Assembly: GCF_041261205.1 (NCBI RefSeq)
Contig: NZ_JBGCCH010000055.1
Span: 1 to 34,485, forward strand
DNA: 34,485 nt
Reading direction: 5' to 3'
Source of the DNA: Catenulispora sp. MAP5-51
GTDB lineage: Bacteria; Actinomycetota; Actinomycetes; Streptomycetales; Catenulisporaceae
The notes under the pieces were generated by a model, which searched no databases, was not told the DNA's origin, and was given only the letters and a program-made list of their open reading frames with translations. Numbering within the stretch: the first letter of the stretch is position 1; each line of letters begins with the position of its first letter. This document shows positions 8,560-15,942 of this stretch, in pieces. The translations under genes were made by a program, and so were the position numbers.

Positions 8560-8989
8560 CGTGGCTTGGGGTGGCTGGTGCGGTTTTGGTGGTGATTTTA
8601 GAGGCTTTTTACGGCTTCGCGCATAGTTTGCGGGATCCGCTGGTGGCGCAGTTCAGGTAAGCGTCGCGGGTCGCACTGGCGGCCGGCGGTCGGCGTGTTC
8701 ACGACCGCGCACAGGTCCGAGTCACTGCGCACACGTCATTGCTGGCGGCTGTCTGTCGCGTTTGGTGGGCACCTAAGATCAAAAGCAGGCACCTCCGGCG
8801 GGCGCTCTACAGCGGGGGGCGCCCCCTGCGGACCTGCTTGATGCCGGCGGCCCGCGACTGTTCGGCTTTGTCTTCGTGCGTGGGCGCGCTGCGCTTGTTG
8901 GTGGCGGTGCTGCTTGTGGTCGCCATGTTCCGGGTCCCCGGAACAAAGAGCCCTCTATGGTGTGGCGGGATCCACCTGTCACACAGTGG
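8560..8989 (+). repeat. Dispersed repeat copy B
   Basis: This copy starts downstream of the TetR gene in the same orientation. The head at 8597-8655 contains TTTTAGAGGC and ACGGCTTCGCGCATAG and ends near GGATCCGCTGG. The core at 8772-8812 contains AAGATCAAAAGCAGGC and CCTCCGGCGGGCG. GCTGCTTGTGGTCGCC (about 8910) recurs in copy D. It ends in the left arm (8957-8989) of a hairpin shared with copy C. Small reading frames here have no convincing start or family resemblance. Confidence 0.8.
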
Positions 8990-9017
8990 TCGGCCGCGAC
9001 TGGCCTACGTGCGTGAG

Positions 9018-9330
9018 CACGGTGTGACACGTGGATCCCGCATCCCATACAGGTGACCAACACTCGGACCGCCGCCCACGCGGGGTGTTGATGATCCCTC
9101 AGAGTCTGGAGTGCCCGCCGGAGGCGCCTGCCTTTGATCTTCGGCGCCCACCAAACGCGGCCGGCAGCCGCCAGACCAAACGTGTGCGCAGTGACTCGGA
9201 CCGGTGCGCGGTCGTGAACGGGCGAGCCGCCGGCCGCCAACGTGAAACGAGCGCCTCAACCGAACTGCGCCACCAGCGGATCCCGTAAACCATGCGCGAA
9301 GCCGTAAAAACCTTGACTGTCAACCCACGA
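9018..9330 (-). repeat. Dispersed repeat copy C, inverted to copy B
   Basis: Read on the minus strand this copy starts downstream of the G1 peptidase gene. The head is at 9262-9312 and the core at 9113-9158, and 9018-9049 pairs with 8957-8989. Over about 220 bases it is clearly similar to copy B in the opposite direction, so 8.6-9.3 kb is a large imperfect palindrome. No gene is supported inside it. Confidence 0.8.
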
Positions 9331-9367
9331 ACAAACCGCACCCGCCAAGCACCCCGAAGCGCCAAAA

Positions 9368-9398
9368 GCGCCCGCCGCGAAGGGATCGTGGCGGGCGC
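9368..9398 (-). terminator. Candidate terminator hairpin after the G1 peptidase gene
   Basis: GCGCCCGCC (9368-9376) pairs with GGCGGGCGC (9390-9398) around a 13-base loop. It lies 136 bases beyond the peptidase stop and has no T-tract, as is common for actinomycete terminators. From here to 9533 I see no other feature except the palindrome CGACCGGTCG at 9423-9432. Confidence 0.5.
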
Positions 9399-9533
9399 AG
9401 TCGGCGGACCGGTGGCTGTCGACGACCGGTCGGTCCGTCAGTGGTGCGTCGCTATCGGATTCCGCTGCCGGATGCGGCCCATTCCCAACCGTTCCCGCGG
9501 CATGTCCCGATGGCGGCCTTGCTGAAGGACATA

Positions 9534-10280
9534 CTACTTCCGGCGCGCGTTGCCTCCACCGCCGGGGACCATCGCGAAGGAGCCGTTGTTCAGCGCCGTG
9601 GGCCCGTAGCCGCCGCTGGTCAGCGCCTGCGGGTTCGAGGCGTCGAAGGGCTGGCCGTCGACGGTCACGTTGCTGAAGTCCTGCTCGGAGAACGACGGGT
9701 AGCTCGACGTCGGCGACTCGATGACCGCCTCGGCGCTGGCGTCCTGGCCGTTGTACTGCTGCTGGGTGCTCTCGGTCCAGCCGGCGGTGTTGTCGGTCAG
9801 GGTGACGGTGTAGTTGCCGGTGCCGTCGTCGGAGACGCTGCCGGTGAAGGAGTCGCCGGCCGAGACCGGGTCGTTCCAGTACACCGGCTGCGCCGGGTAC
9901 ATCTCGTACCAGGCCGAGTAGACCGGGCTGCCGGAGGAGCAGTCGGTCTGCACGCCGGTCTGCTCCACGCTCTCCGAGCCGTAGCCGTCGATGCCGACCC
10001 ACGGCGCGTACAGGTCGTTGCTGGTGTTGCAGGTGACCTGCGGCTCGGTCCAGGATCCGGAGATGCTGGTGAAGTTGCCGGTGGCGACGTAGCCGCCCCA
10101 GTTGCTGTCCTGGAAGTTCTTCACGCTCCGGTGGTGGTGCCCGAAGGACACCGGCGTCCGGCTGTGCGCGGCCGCCGCGGGCGCGCCGGTGACGCCGGCG
10201 CCGGCGGTGAGGGCCGCGCAGGCCAGTGCGGCGGCGGCCAGGCGGGCGCGGCGGGGCGCCGGGAAGGTGGGGGTGTGCAT
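9534..10280 (-). CDS. Secreted glutamic peptidase, family G1
   Basis: A 248-residue exported protein. Residues 1-38 form a signal peptide (arginines, a long Ala/Leu core, AAAAHS near the cleavage site). The mature part matches the eqolisin/G1 fold: NWGGYVATG, then SGSWTEPQVTC, then APWVGIDGYGSESVEQTG with catalytic Gln107, and AEAVIESP with catalytic Glu188. Family members are acid-active endopeptidases with a Gln/Glu dyad. Cys84 and Cys114 could form a disulfide. The start at ATG 10280 has GGAG upstream. The gene follows a LuxR-type regulator on the same strand with a 203-base gap containing possible control sites, so that regulator may control it. Confidence 0.9.
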   Translation of the reverse strand: MHTPTFPAPRRARLAAAALACAALTAGAGVTGAPAAAAHSRTPVSFGHHHRSVKNFQDSNWGGYVATGNFTSISGSWTEPQVTCNTSNDLYAPWVGIDGYGSESVEQTGVQTDCSSGSPVYSAWYEMYPAQPVYWNDPVSAGDSFTGSVSDDGTGNYTVTLTDNTAGWTESTQQQYNGQDASAEAVIESPTSSYPSFSEQDFSNVTVDGQPFDASNPQALTSGGYGPTALNNGSFAMVPGGGGNARRK

Positions 10281-10313
10281 GGTGGGGATCTCCAGTTCCG
10301 AGTGATGGACGGG

Positions 10314-10329
10314 GACTGATTCGTCAGTC
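10314..10329. promoter_or_regulatory. Inverted repeat in the G1 peptidase leader
   Basis: GACTGATTCGTCAGTC is a 6-bp inverted repeat around TTCG, 34 bases upstream of the peptidase start codon. It could be an operator or a leader hairpin; nothing distinguishes the two. Confidence 0.4.
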
Positions 10330-10420
10330 TCGGAACCGAACGGCCGGTTGGGAACGCGTCACGGCGGGCCGATGGCGGCCATGGCCGGTCGCGGCCTAAC
10401 CCCCGGACCCCGGGGATTTG

Positions 10421-10455
10421 TGTCAAGGCACGGTAAAACCCCAGATGGAAACCCC
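10421..10455 (-). promoter_or_regulatory. Candidate activator repeats and -35 upstream of the G1 peptidase
   Basis: On the minus strand, GGGGTTT occurs twice as a direct repeat (10449-10455 and 10436-10442) with a 13-base period. A perfect TTGACA (10421-10426) follows 9 bases later. No good -10 is seen at normal spacing, which would fit an activator-dependent promoter. The LuxR-type protein encoded just upstream is the obvious candidate activator. Confidence 0.35.
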
Positions 10456-10468
10456 TCACCGTGATGCG

Positions 10469-10492
10469 GCGTCAGTCCAAGCGTCAGTCCAA
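10469..10492. repeat. 12-bp tandem duplication spanning the LuxR-type gene's stop codon
   Basis: GCGTCAGTCCAA is repeated exactly at 10469-10480 and 10481-10492. The stop (10484-10486) lies in the second unit, and the copy gives another in-frame TGA four codons later. Confidence 0.85.
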
Positions 10493-11554
10493 CAGCCCCA
10501 GCTGCGCGGCCTTCGCCCCGGCCGCGAACCGGCTGCGCACCCCGAGCGCCTCCAGCGTCTGGGCCACCAGCCGGCGCAGCGTGCGCTCCGAACACCCCAG
10601 CTGGCGCGCTATGGCCTCGTCCTTGGCCCCGGTCGCCAGCGCCCGCAGCAGCCTGACGTGCACCGCCGTCAGCTCCTCGTCCCGGTCGCCGCCCGCGCCG
10701 ACGAACGTCGCGTACTTCTCCGCGCCGACCCACAGGTGGTCGAACGCCGCCAGCAGACAGCGGCCGACCACGTCGCTGCGGATCACCACGTCGCACGGCG
10801 GCTCCCCGTCCGGGCCGGGGGTGACCACCACCGAGCCGTCGAGCACTAGCAGCCGCAGCGGGATCGCGTCGGCGACGCGCACCTGCCCGCCGCCCTTCTC
10901 CAGGGCGCTGAGATAGGCCGCGGCGCCGGGCCGCCGCGCGGCGGTCCTGGACACCAGCATCCGGAATCCCACGCCGCGCTTGAGCAGGCCCAGGTCCACC
11001 TTCAGGCTCTCGCGCAGCACGTCGTTCGGGGCCAGCGCGGGATGCATCGCCACCGCGTCGCGGCGGTTGAGCAGCGCGCGGTCGTCCAGCCAGCGCCGCA
11101 GCGCCGCGCGGTCGGTGAAGCGCAGGACGTCCACCCGCTCGGACTCGAACCCGGTGGGCGCCCCGGATGGCCGTTCGCGGTGAACACAGACCAGGTCGGC
11201 CAGGTCCGAGACGGTGGAGCGCCAGCGCTCGACCTCCTCGGCCATCCGCCCCAGCCCGCCGCTGGCCTGGGCCAGCACGTCCAGCACCGCCTGCTCCGGC
11301 AGCGCGACCCCGCCGCCGTCGGGGGCCAGCAGCCGGCGCTCGCCCAGCCACTCCATGCCGGCGCGCGCCTGGTCCTCGGGAACGTCGAGCCCGGAGGCGA
11401 CGGCGGCGACGGGATCGGCTGCGAGATCGGCTATCGGACCGGCCACGGGATCGGCCGCCGGTTCGGCCGCGGCGGGCCGTCCCCGGGCCAGCAGCCGGTA
11501 GGCACGGTGCGCGGTGGTAGCCGGGTCGGGAGGGCGAAATCCACGTCCTGACAC
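10484..11554 (-). CDS. LuxR-type (TrmB-like sensor) transcriptional regulator
   Basis: About 356 residues. The last 60 form a LuxR/GerE helix-turn-helix (ELTAVHVRLLRALATGAKD, then IARQLGCSERTLRRLVAQTL). The middle resembles the TrmB-like/PLD-like effector region found in many actinomycete LuxR-type proteins. An N-terminal winged-helix part carries an Ala/Asp/Pro-rich insert (AAEPAADPVAGPIADLAADP) that is probably a loop. The start is uncertain: GTG 11554 has GTGAGG immediately upstream, GTG 11563 is an alternative, and the frame stays open to 11692, overlapping the divergent XRE gene. It is divergent from that gene and upstream of the G1 peptidase on the same strand, its likeliest target. Confidence 0.85.
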   Translation of the reverse strand: MSGRGFRPPDPATTAHRAYRLLARGRPAAAEPAADPVAGPIADLAADPVAAVASGLDVPEDQARAGMEWLGERRLLAPDGGGVALPEQAVLDVLAQASGGLGRMAEEVERWRSTVSDLADLVCVHRERPSGAPTGFESERVDVLRFTDRAALRRWLDDRALLNRRDAVAMHPALAPNDVLRESLKVDLGLLKRGVGFRMLVSRTAARRPGAAAYLSALEKGGGQVRVADAIPLRLLVLDGSVVVTPGPDGEPPCDVVIRSDVVGRCLLAAFDHLWVGAEKYATFVGAGGDRDEELTAVHVRLLRALATGAKDEAIARQLGCSERTLRRLVAQTLEALGVRSRFAAGAKAAQLGLLD

Positions 11555-11620
11555 GATCCTCACCGTAGTCCGGCATGAGCGAGGCGTAAAGGTTGCGCGA
11601 CTACGTAAGTAATCCGGCGC

Positions 11621-11664
11621 GATGTAAAGCATGCTTGACACTCCCGCGATGTAAAGCGTACTTT
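11621..11664 (+). promoter_or_regulatory. XRE gene promoter with two operator-like repeats, leaderless
   Basis: TTGACA (11635-11640) and TACTTT (11659-11664) are separated by 18 bases, placing the transcription start at about 11671, the A of the ATG. Two copies of GATGTAAAGC (11621-11630 and 11648-11657) sit 27 bases apart. Each continues into a partly palindromic block, AAAGCATGCTT overlapping the -35 and AAAGCGTACTTT covering the -10. This layout indicates autorepression. Confidence 0.7.
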
Positions 11665-11670
11665 CCATCC

Positions 11671-11868
11671 ATGCGGAACGACATGCGGGCACTGCGACAG
11701 GCCAGGGGCCTGTCGCAGCAGGACCTGGGGCAGGCGCTCGGGGTCTCGCGGCAGACGGTCAACGCGATCGAGCAGAACCGCTACGACCCCTCGCTCCCCC
11801 TGGCGATCCGCATAGCGAGGTATTTCGGCACAACGGTGGAGGGGATGTTCCATGTCGACGGATGCTGA
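11671..11868 (+). CDS. Small XRE-family regulator
   Basis: A 65-residue protein made almost entirely of one Cro/C1-type helix-turn-helix (MRALRQARGLSQQDLGQALG, then VSRQTVNAIEQNRYDPSL and LAIRIARYFGTTVEGMF). It belongs to the small YgzD-like group often encoded next to a membrane protein. The start at ATG 11671 fits the family length, and the promoter position suggests a leaderless transcript. It overlaps the following membrane protein gene by 17 bases, so the two are translationally linked. It probably represses its own promoter through the repeats at 11621-11664. Confidence 0.93.
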   Translation: MRNDMRALRQARGLSQQDLGQALGVSRQTVNAIEQNRYDPSLPLAIRIARYFGTTVEGMFHVDGC

Positions 11869-12298
11869 CACGGACGCCGGCGGGGGCCGGGAAGAGAACT
11901 GCGGCCGGGGCCGCAAGAGCCGGGGCGGACCGTGGACGGTGCCGGTGACGGCCGCCGTGCTGGGCGGTGCGTACCTGGCGATCTACCTGGGCCACCACGA
12001 CGTGGCGATGGCCGTCTCGGGCCTGGTGATCATGCTCGGCTACGCGGCGGTCCTGGTCCTGGGCTCGCGCCGCTCGGAGGCGGTGGCCCTGCTGCGCGGG
12101 GAGAGCGGGGACGAGCGGCGGCGGTCGATCGAGCAGCGCGCGGCGGCGCTGACCATGTACGTGATGACCCTGGTGCTGGTCGTCGGCGGTCTGATCGCGC
12201 TGATCCGCGGCAAGGACACGTCGACGTGGACGACGTTGTGCGCGGTGCTGGGCGGCACGTACCTGCTGTCCACGTTCGTCCTGACCCGGCGCGGCTGA
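11852..12298 (+). CDS. Small integral membrane protein paired with the XRE regulator
   Basis: A 148-residue protein with a polar, Gly/Arg-rich N-terminus of about 28 residues followed by four predicted membrane helices: VPVTAAVLGGAYLAIYLG, MAVSGLVIMLGYAAVLVLG, ALTMYVMTLVLVVGGLIAL and LCAVLGGTYLLSTFVLT. The loop between helices 2 and 3 is charged (GESGDERRRSIEQRA). Such proteins commonly accompany YgzD-like XRE regulators; their function is not established. The start at ATG 11852 lies inside the regulator gene. The stop lies in a 10-bp tandem repeat. Confidence 0.88.
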   Translation: MSTDADTDAGGGREENCGRGRKSRGGPWTVPVTAAVLGGAYLAIYLGHHDVAMAVSGLVIMLGYAAVLVLGSRRSEAVALLRGESGDERRRSIEQRAAALTMYVMTLVLVVGGLIALIRGKDTSTWTTLCAVLGGTYLLSTFVLTRRG

Positions 12299-12331
12299 AC
12301 ACGGCTGACCACAGCTGACCGCGGCTGAGCA
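12292..12331. repeat. Four 10-bp tandem units spanning a stop codon
   Basis: Units beginning CGGCTGAACA, CGGCTGACCA, CAGCTGACCG and CGGCTGAGCA occupy 12292-12331 without gaps. The first contains the membrane protein stop (12296-12298). Confidence 0.9.
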
Positions 12332-12335
12332 CGAA

Positions 12336-12376
12336 GGCGCCGTGGCGCGGAACACACCATTCCACGCCACGGCGCC
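12336..12376. terminator. Bidirectional terminator hairpin
   Basis: GGCGCCGTGGCG (12336-12347) pairs perfectly with CGCCACGGCGCC (12365-12376) around a 17-base loop. It lies between two convergent genes, the membrane protein and the amidase, and could serve both. Confidence 0.75.
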
Positions 12377-12396
12377 GGTTGGATCAAACAATCGTC

Positions 12397-12441
12397 ATCA
12401 GTACCGAATCAGCACCGGAACCAACACCGGATCAGTACCAG
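12397..12441. repeat. Degenerate 11-12-bp repeat spanning the amidase stop codon
   Basis: Four units related to ATCAGCACCGG start at 12397, 12408, 12420 and 12431. The amidase stop codon (12432-12434) is in the last unit. They are less regular than the other stop-spanning repeats. Confidence 0.65.
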
Positions 12442-14231
12442 GCGACGACCGTCACCTCCGAGCTCGGCACCCACGCCTCCCGGTGGTTGTAGTCGATGCC
12501 GAACCACAGGTTCTGCGTGCCGTCCTCGAACACCGACTTCGGGGCGGCCCACTCCGAGCCGCTCGGCGCCGACCCGATGATGTCCGCCGAGCTCGTGGTC
12601 GGCCGGCCGTAGATGCCGATCGTCGCGTTCTTCGTCGTCGGCTTCAGGCTCACCACGTAGGAGTGCACCGGGACCGCGGAGCCGGCCGGGACCGCCAGCC
12701 ACGCCTTCTTGGCGTCGGCGTAGTAGCTCGGCGTGGAGTTGGACAGCTGGTCGTTCTCGCCGTACCAGATCTCGTACATGGTCATCCCGGTCCCGGCCTG
12801 GTCGGGCTGGGAGGCCAGGGAGTAGTACGGCATCTGGGTCTCGACGTTGGTGGTCTCGTCCGTGGGATCGGAGCCCGGTGCGCCCGGGATGACCGCGTCC
12901 TTCGTACTGGGACCGGTGTAGAGGGTGAAGAAGCTGTTGTTCGCTGTCGTCTCGGTCCCGTTCGCGCCCAGCGGCCTCTGGTCGCTGCTGGGGTTGACCC
13001 GGAACAGGCCGGCGGCCGGGGTGTTGCCGGTGGGGTAGGCGACGCCCAGGGAGTGGATCAGGCCGAAGTAGTAGTCCCACAGCCAGTACTTGCCCGGGTC
13101 GACGTGGTTCGGCGAGGTGCCGGTGGTCGGCGAGGGCGTGGTGCCGTGCGAGTTGATGTGGGCGTGGTCCAGCGGGATGTTGTACTTGTTCAGCAGGTAC
13201 GCGGTGAGCTTGGCCGAGGCCAGGTACTCGGTGGCGTTGTACCACTGGTAGCCGGTCGCGTCGATGCCCGCGTGCTCGATGCCGACGGCGTGCTCGTTGT
13301 ACCAGAAGTTCCCCGCGTGGTAGGCGATGTCCTTCTCTCTGAGCGTCTGGTAGACCGTGCCGTCGCTGTCGATGACGTAGTGCACGCTGACACCGCTGTT
13401 GATGTCCTGGAACGTGCTGATCGCGTCGGCCGCGGTGCCCTCGATGTCGTGGATGGTCACGTCGTACAGGGCGTAGCTGGTCGGCCGGTTCGAGCTCTGG
13501 TACGTGCACGCCCCGCTGACGACGTTGCAGTCATAGCTCGTCGGCACCACGCAGTCGATCGCCGAGGGGTAGTCGACGTTGCTGTCCTGCGCGCAGCCGC
13601 TCGGCAGCGCGGCCGGGGCCAGCGGCACCGAGCCGAGCGTGGACTTGTCGGGCGTGACCGCCTGCGGCGCCAGGGTGACCTGCGAGCCGTCGTCGGCCGT
13701 GCCGCTGAAGCCGCCCTGGATCAGCTGGTACGCGGCGTCGGCGTACATCCCGGCGACCGAGCGCGAGGAGGCGTGGCTGTAGGCGGCGATCGGCGCGTAC
13801 CAGCCGGCCAGCGTGGCCGGCAGCTTCGGCGCGAGCACGAGCGCCTCGGCGCGCAGCACCGCCGCGCCGCCGCGGATGTTGGCCGCGGTGTCGTGCTGCA
13901 AGGCGGACACGCTCAGCCCGGTCAGCTTCGCGGCCTGGTCGAGGGTGTCGGCCTTGTCGTTCTTCACCAGGTTCATACAGCCGTAGCCGCCGTCGACGCT
14001 GGCCTGGCCGCCGTGGGCGCCGAGCCGGCCCTCCAGGTAGCACACCGATTCCAGCACCTGCTGCGGCACGCCGTACGTGTGCGAGGCGCTGGCGAACGCC
14101 GCCGTGACGCTGCCGGATTGCGTGCCGGCCTGGGCCGGAGCACCGCTGAGGCCGTAGGTGAGCAGTGCGGCCGCGGCCAGCAGCACGCCGGCCAGGCGCC
14201 TGCGGGGTCTGCGCGTATCCCGTCTCAACAT
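12432..14231 (-). CDS. Secreted two-domain N-acetylmuramoyl-L-alanine amidase
   Basis: A 599-residue exported wall hydrolase. A signal peptide (RRPRRRLAGVLLAAAALLTYG, cleavage near APAQAG) leads into a lysozyme/transglycosylase-like domain at about 45-190, with VLESVCYLEGRLGAHGG and GGYGCMNL; the Glu in YLEG is the candidate catalytic acid. Amidase_2 covers about 255-430, with zinc ligands His in VTIHDIEG, His in INSHGTT and Asp in HVDPGKYW. It would cleave the MurNAc-L-Ala bond. The C-terminus has SH3-like wall-binding sequence ending YNHREAWVPSSEV. It is a shorter paralogue of the amidase at 23109. The start at ATG 14231 lacks a strong ribosome binding site. It is divergent from the C39-like peptidase. 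Confidence 0.92.
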   Translation of the reverse strand: MLRRDTRRPRRRLAGVLLAAAALLTYGLSGAPAQAGTQSGSVTAAFASASHTYGVPQQVLESVCYLEGRLGAHGGQASVDGGYGCMNLVKNDKADTLDQAAKLTGLSVSALQHDTAANIRGGAAVLRAEALVLAPKLPATLAGWYAPIAAYSHASSRSVAGMYADAAYQLIQGGFSGTADDGSQVTLAPQAVTPDKSTLGSVPLAPAALPSGCAQDSNVDYPSAIDCVVPTSYDCNVVSGACTYQSSNRPTSYALYDVTIHDIEGTAADAISTFQDINSGVSVHYVIDSDGTVYQTLREKDIAYHAGNFWYNEHAVGIEHAGIDATGYQWYNATEYLASAKLTAYLLNKYNIPLDHAHINSHGTTPSPTTGTSPNHVDPGKYWLWDYYFGLIHSLGVAYPTGNTPAAGLFRVNPSSDQRPLGANGTETTANNSFFTLYTGPSTKDAVIPGAPGSDPTDETTNVETQMPYYSLASQPDQAGTGMTMYEIWYGENDQLSNSTPSYYADAKKAWLAVPAGSAVPVHSYVVSLKPTTKNATIGIYGRPTTSSADIIGSAPSGSEWAAPKSVFEDGTQNLWFGIDYNHREAWVPSSEVTVVAWY

Positions 14232-14265
14232 CTGTCGCTATCACCGTCCGGTTGTGGGGTCCCGT

Positions 14266-14328
14266 GTATCAGAGTCCGGATCGACTCCCGGGGACATGGT
14301 GCGACCGGCGCCGCCGTTTGTCACGTGA
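14266..14328 (-). promoter_or_regulatory. Candidate control sites upstream of the first amidase
   Basis: On the minus strand TGATAC (14266-14271) could be a -10, directly preceded by the dyad GAGTC-N6-GACTC (14272-14287). Further upstream is the palindrome TCACGTGA (14321-14328). No -35 is clear. The dyad would overlap the spacer region and could be an operator. Confidence 0.35.
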
Positions 14329-14353
14329 AATCAACAAGAAACCAAGATGATTC

Positions 14354-14382
14354 TTGACGGGTGCTGCGGTGACTGCCACACT
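14354..14382 (+). promoter_or_regulatory. Promoter of the C39-like peptidase, shared type
   Basis: TTGACG (14354-14359) and CACACT (14377-14382) are 17 bases apart and followed by CC. The same two hexamers with the same spacing, and the same TGC just before the -10, occur upstream of the importer operon at 16894. CAAGAAACCA lies 10-20 bases upstream (14335-14344) and also occurs, inverted, near the second promoter. Confidence 0.7.
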
Positions 14383-14424
14383 CCCGGTTCGGGGAGCCCA
14401 CCGCGGAGCATCCGAAAGGCAGCC

Positions 14425-15798
14425 ATGCACACCTCGCGCGCCGCCAAAGCCTTGACCTGCACGGCAGTCCTGATCGCGGCCTGCGCGGCCGGGACCGCGA
14501 CGGGCACGACGGCCCGCGCGGCGACCGCGGCCGCCGGTTCCACCAGAGCCGCCGCCTCGACCAGCACCGCCGCCGCCGAGCGCGTCAACTTCCGCAAGTG
14601 GACCACCCAGGCCGACTTCCAGTCCGGCACCTCGGCGGGCGTCACCGCACTGGCCGGCGACCGGCAGGGCATCGCGATCTCAAGTACCGTCGGCTCGCTC
14701 CGGTATAAGGACGCGTATCTGCACACCACCAAAACCTACGCCTACAGCACCTGGACTTCGCCGACCTACACGCCGGGATTCGGCGCCACCGAGCTGGTCT
14801 CCTCCTGGGACGCGCAGACCCCGGCCGGCACCTGGCTGAAGGTCGAACTGAACGCCACCATGGAGGACGGCCACCAGACCGGCTGGCTGGACATGGGCAA
14901 CTGGGCCTCCGGCGACACCGACATCGCCCGCACCTCGCTGAGCCCCTCGGCCGGCGTCTACGGCGCAGTGGACACCGACACCTTCAACGCCGCCGCCGGC
15001 CACACACTCCAGAGCTACCAGCTGCGGGCCACCCTGTACCGGCTGCCGACCGGCACCGCCTCCCCCCGGCTGTGGCAGCTCGGCGCCTTCGCCTCGGCGG
15101 TCCCGGCCCGCACCGGCGTGACCCCCAGCCCGCTGGGCGGCGCCGAGGGCACGGACCTGGCAGTCCCGCAGTACTCCCAGCAGATCCACGTCGGCCAGTA
15201 CAACCAGTACGGCGGCGGCGGAGACGCCTGGTGCAGCCCGACCTCCAGCGAGATGATCACCGAGTTCTGGGGCGACGGCCCGAGCGCCGCCGACATGTCG
15301 TGGGTGGACCCCTCCTACGCCGACCCCAGCGTGGACTACGCCGCGCGCTCGACGTACGACTACGCCTACCAGGGCACCGGCAACTGGCCCTTCAACGCCG
15401 CCTACGCCGCGCACTACGGCCTGGACGCCGAAGTGGTCCAACTCCCCTCGGTCGACGACCTGGAGACCCTGGTCAAGGCCGGCATCCCGGTGGCCATCTC
15501 AGTGGCCTTCGACAACGGCGAACTCACCGGCTCCGGCTACGGCACCGCCGGACACCTGATGGTGGTCGCCGGATTCACGGCCGGCGGCGACTTCATCGTC
15601 GACGACCCGTTCTCGCCCTCGGACGCCGCCGTGCACCACGTCTACCAGCGCAGCCAGCTGGAGAACATCTGGCTCCGCACATACTGGACCCGCTCGGACG
15701 GCACGACCGGTTCGGGCTCCGGCGGCGTGGCGTACCTGTACAAGCCGCACGACACGGCGCTGCCGCCGGTCGCGGATCCGACCAATCCGACGTGGTGA
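14425..15798 (+). CDS. Secreted C39-like cysteine peptidase
   Basis: A 457-residue exported protein of the Peptidase_C39_2 group. An N-terminal signal sequence (SRAAKALTCTAVLIAACAAG) is followed by an Ala/Thr-rich linker. The LIAAC stretch could be a weak lipobox. Residues 55-225 form a beta-rich domain of unknown role. The catalytic domain starts near 247 (VPQYSQQIHVGQYNQYGGGG) with Cys270 in GDAWCSPTSSEM, His377 in TAGHLMVVAGF and Asp393/394 in DFIVDDPFSP. Its target could be wall peptides or proteins. The start at ATG 14425 has GAAAGG upstream. Its promoter matches that of the importer operon, so it may be co-regulated with peptide uptake. The stop lies in a perfect inverted repeat (15791-15804). 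Confidence 0.9.
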   Translation: MHTSRAAKALTCTAVLIAACAAGTATGTTARAATAAAGSTRAAASTSTAAAERVNFRKWTTQADFQSGTSAGVTALAGDRQGIAISSTVGSLRYKDAYLHTTKTYAYSTWTSPTYTPGFGATELVSSWDAQTPAGTWLKVELNATMEDGHQTGWLDMGNWASGDTDIARTSLSPSAGVYGAVDTDTFNAAAGHTLQSYQLRATLYRLPTGTASPRLWQLGAFASAVPARTGVTPSPLGGAEGTDLAVPQYSQQIHVGQYNQYGGGGDAWCSPTSSEMITEFWGDGPSAADMSWVDPSYADPSVDYAARSTYDYAYQGTGNWPFNAAYAAHYGLDAEVVQLPSVDDLETLVKAGIPVAISVAFDNGELTGSGYGTAGHLMVVAGFTAGGDFIVDDPFSPSDAAVHHVYQRSQLENIWLRTYWTRSDGTTGSGSGGVAYLYKPHDTALPPVADPTNPTW

Positions 15799-15827
15799 AC
15801 CACGGGCAACCCTCACCCCGCGAACGC

Positions 15828-15860
15828 AAGGCCCCGGCGAACCGCAGTCGCCGGGGCCTT
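15828..15860. terminator. Bidirectional terminator hairpin
   Basis: AAGGCCCCGGCGA (15828-15840) pairs perfectly with TCGCCGGGGCCTT (15848-15860) around 7 bases. It separates the convergent C39-like peptidase and DeoR-type regulator genes and can serve both. Confidence 0.9.
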
Positions 15861-15942
15861 GGTGTGCCCGACAATCCGCGGTGTCTGTCACCCGCCTTGT
15901 TGGAAACCCCCTTGAAACCCACCCTGCTCAAAACCTTGAGCG

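Noticed and set aside
8739-9240. Small open frames in both orientations inside repeat copies B and C that share a WWAPKIK-type stretch
   Set aside because: The similarity comes from the DNA inverted repeat itself. Neither frame has a good start or conserved reading frame in copies A and D.
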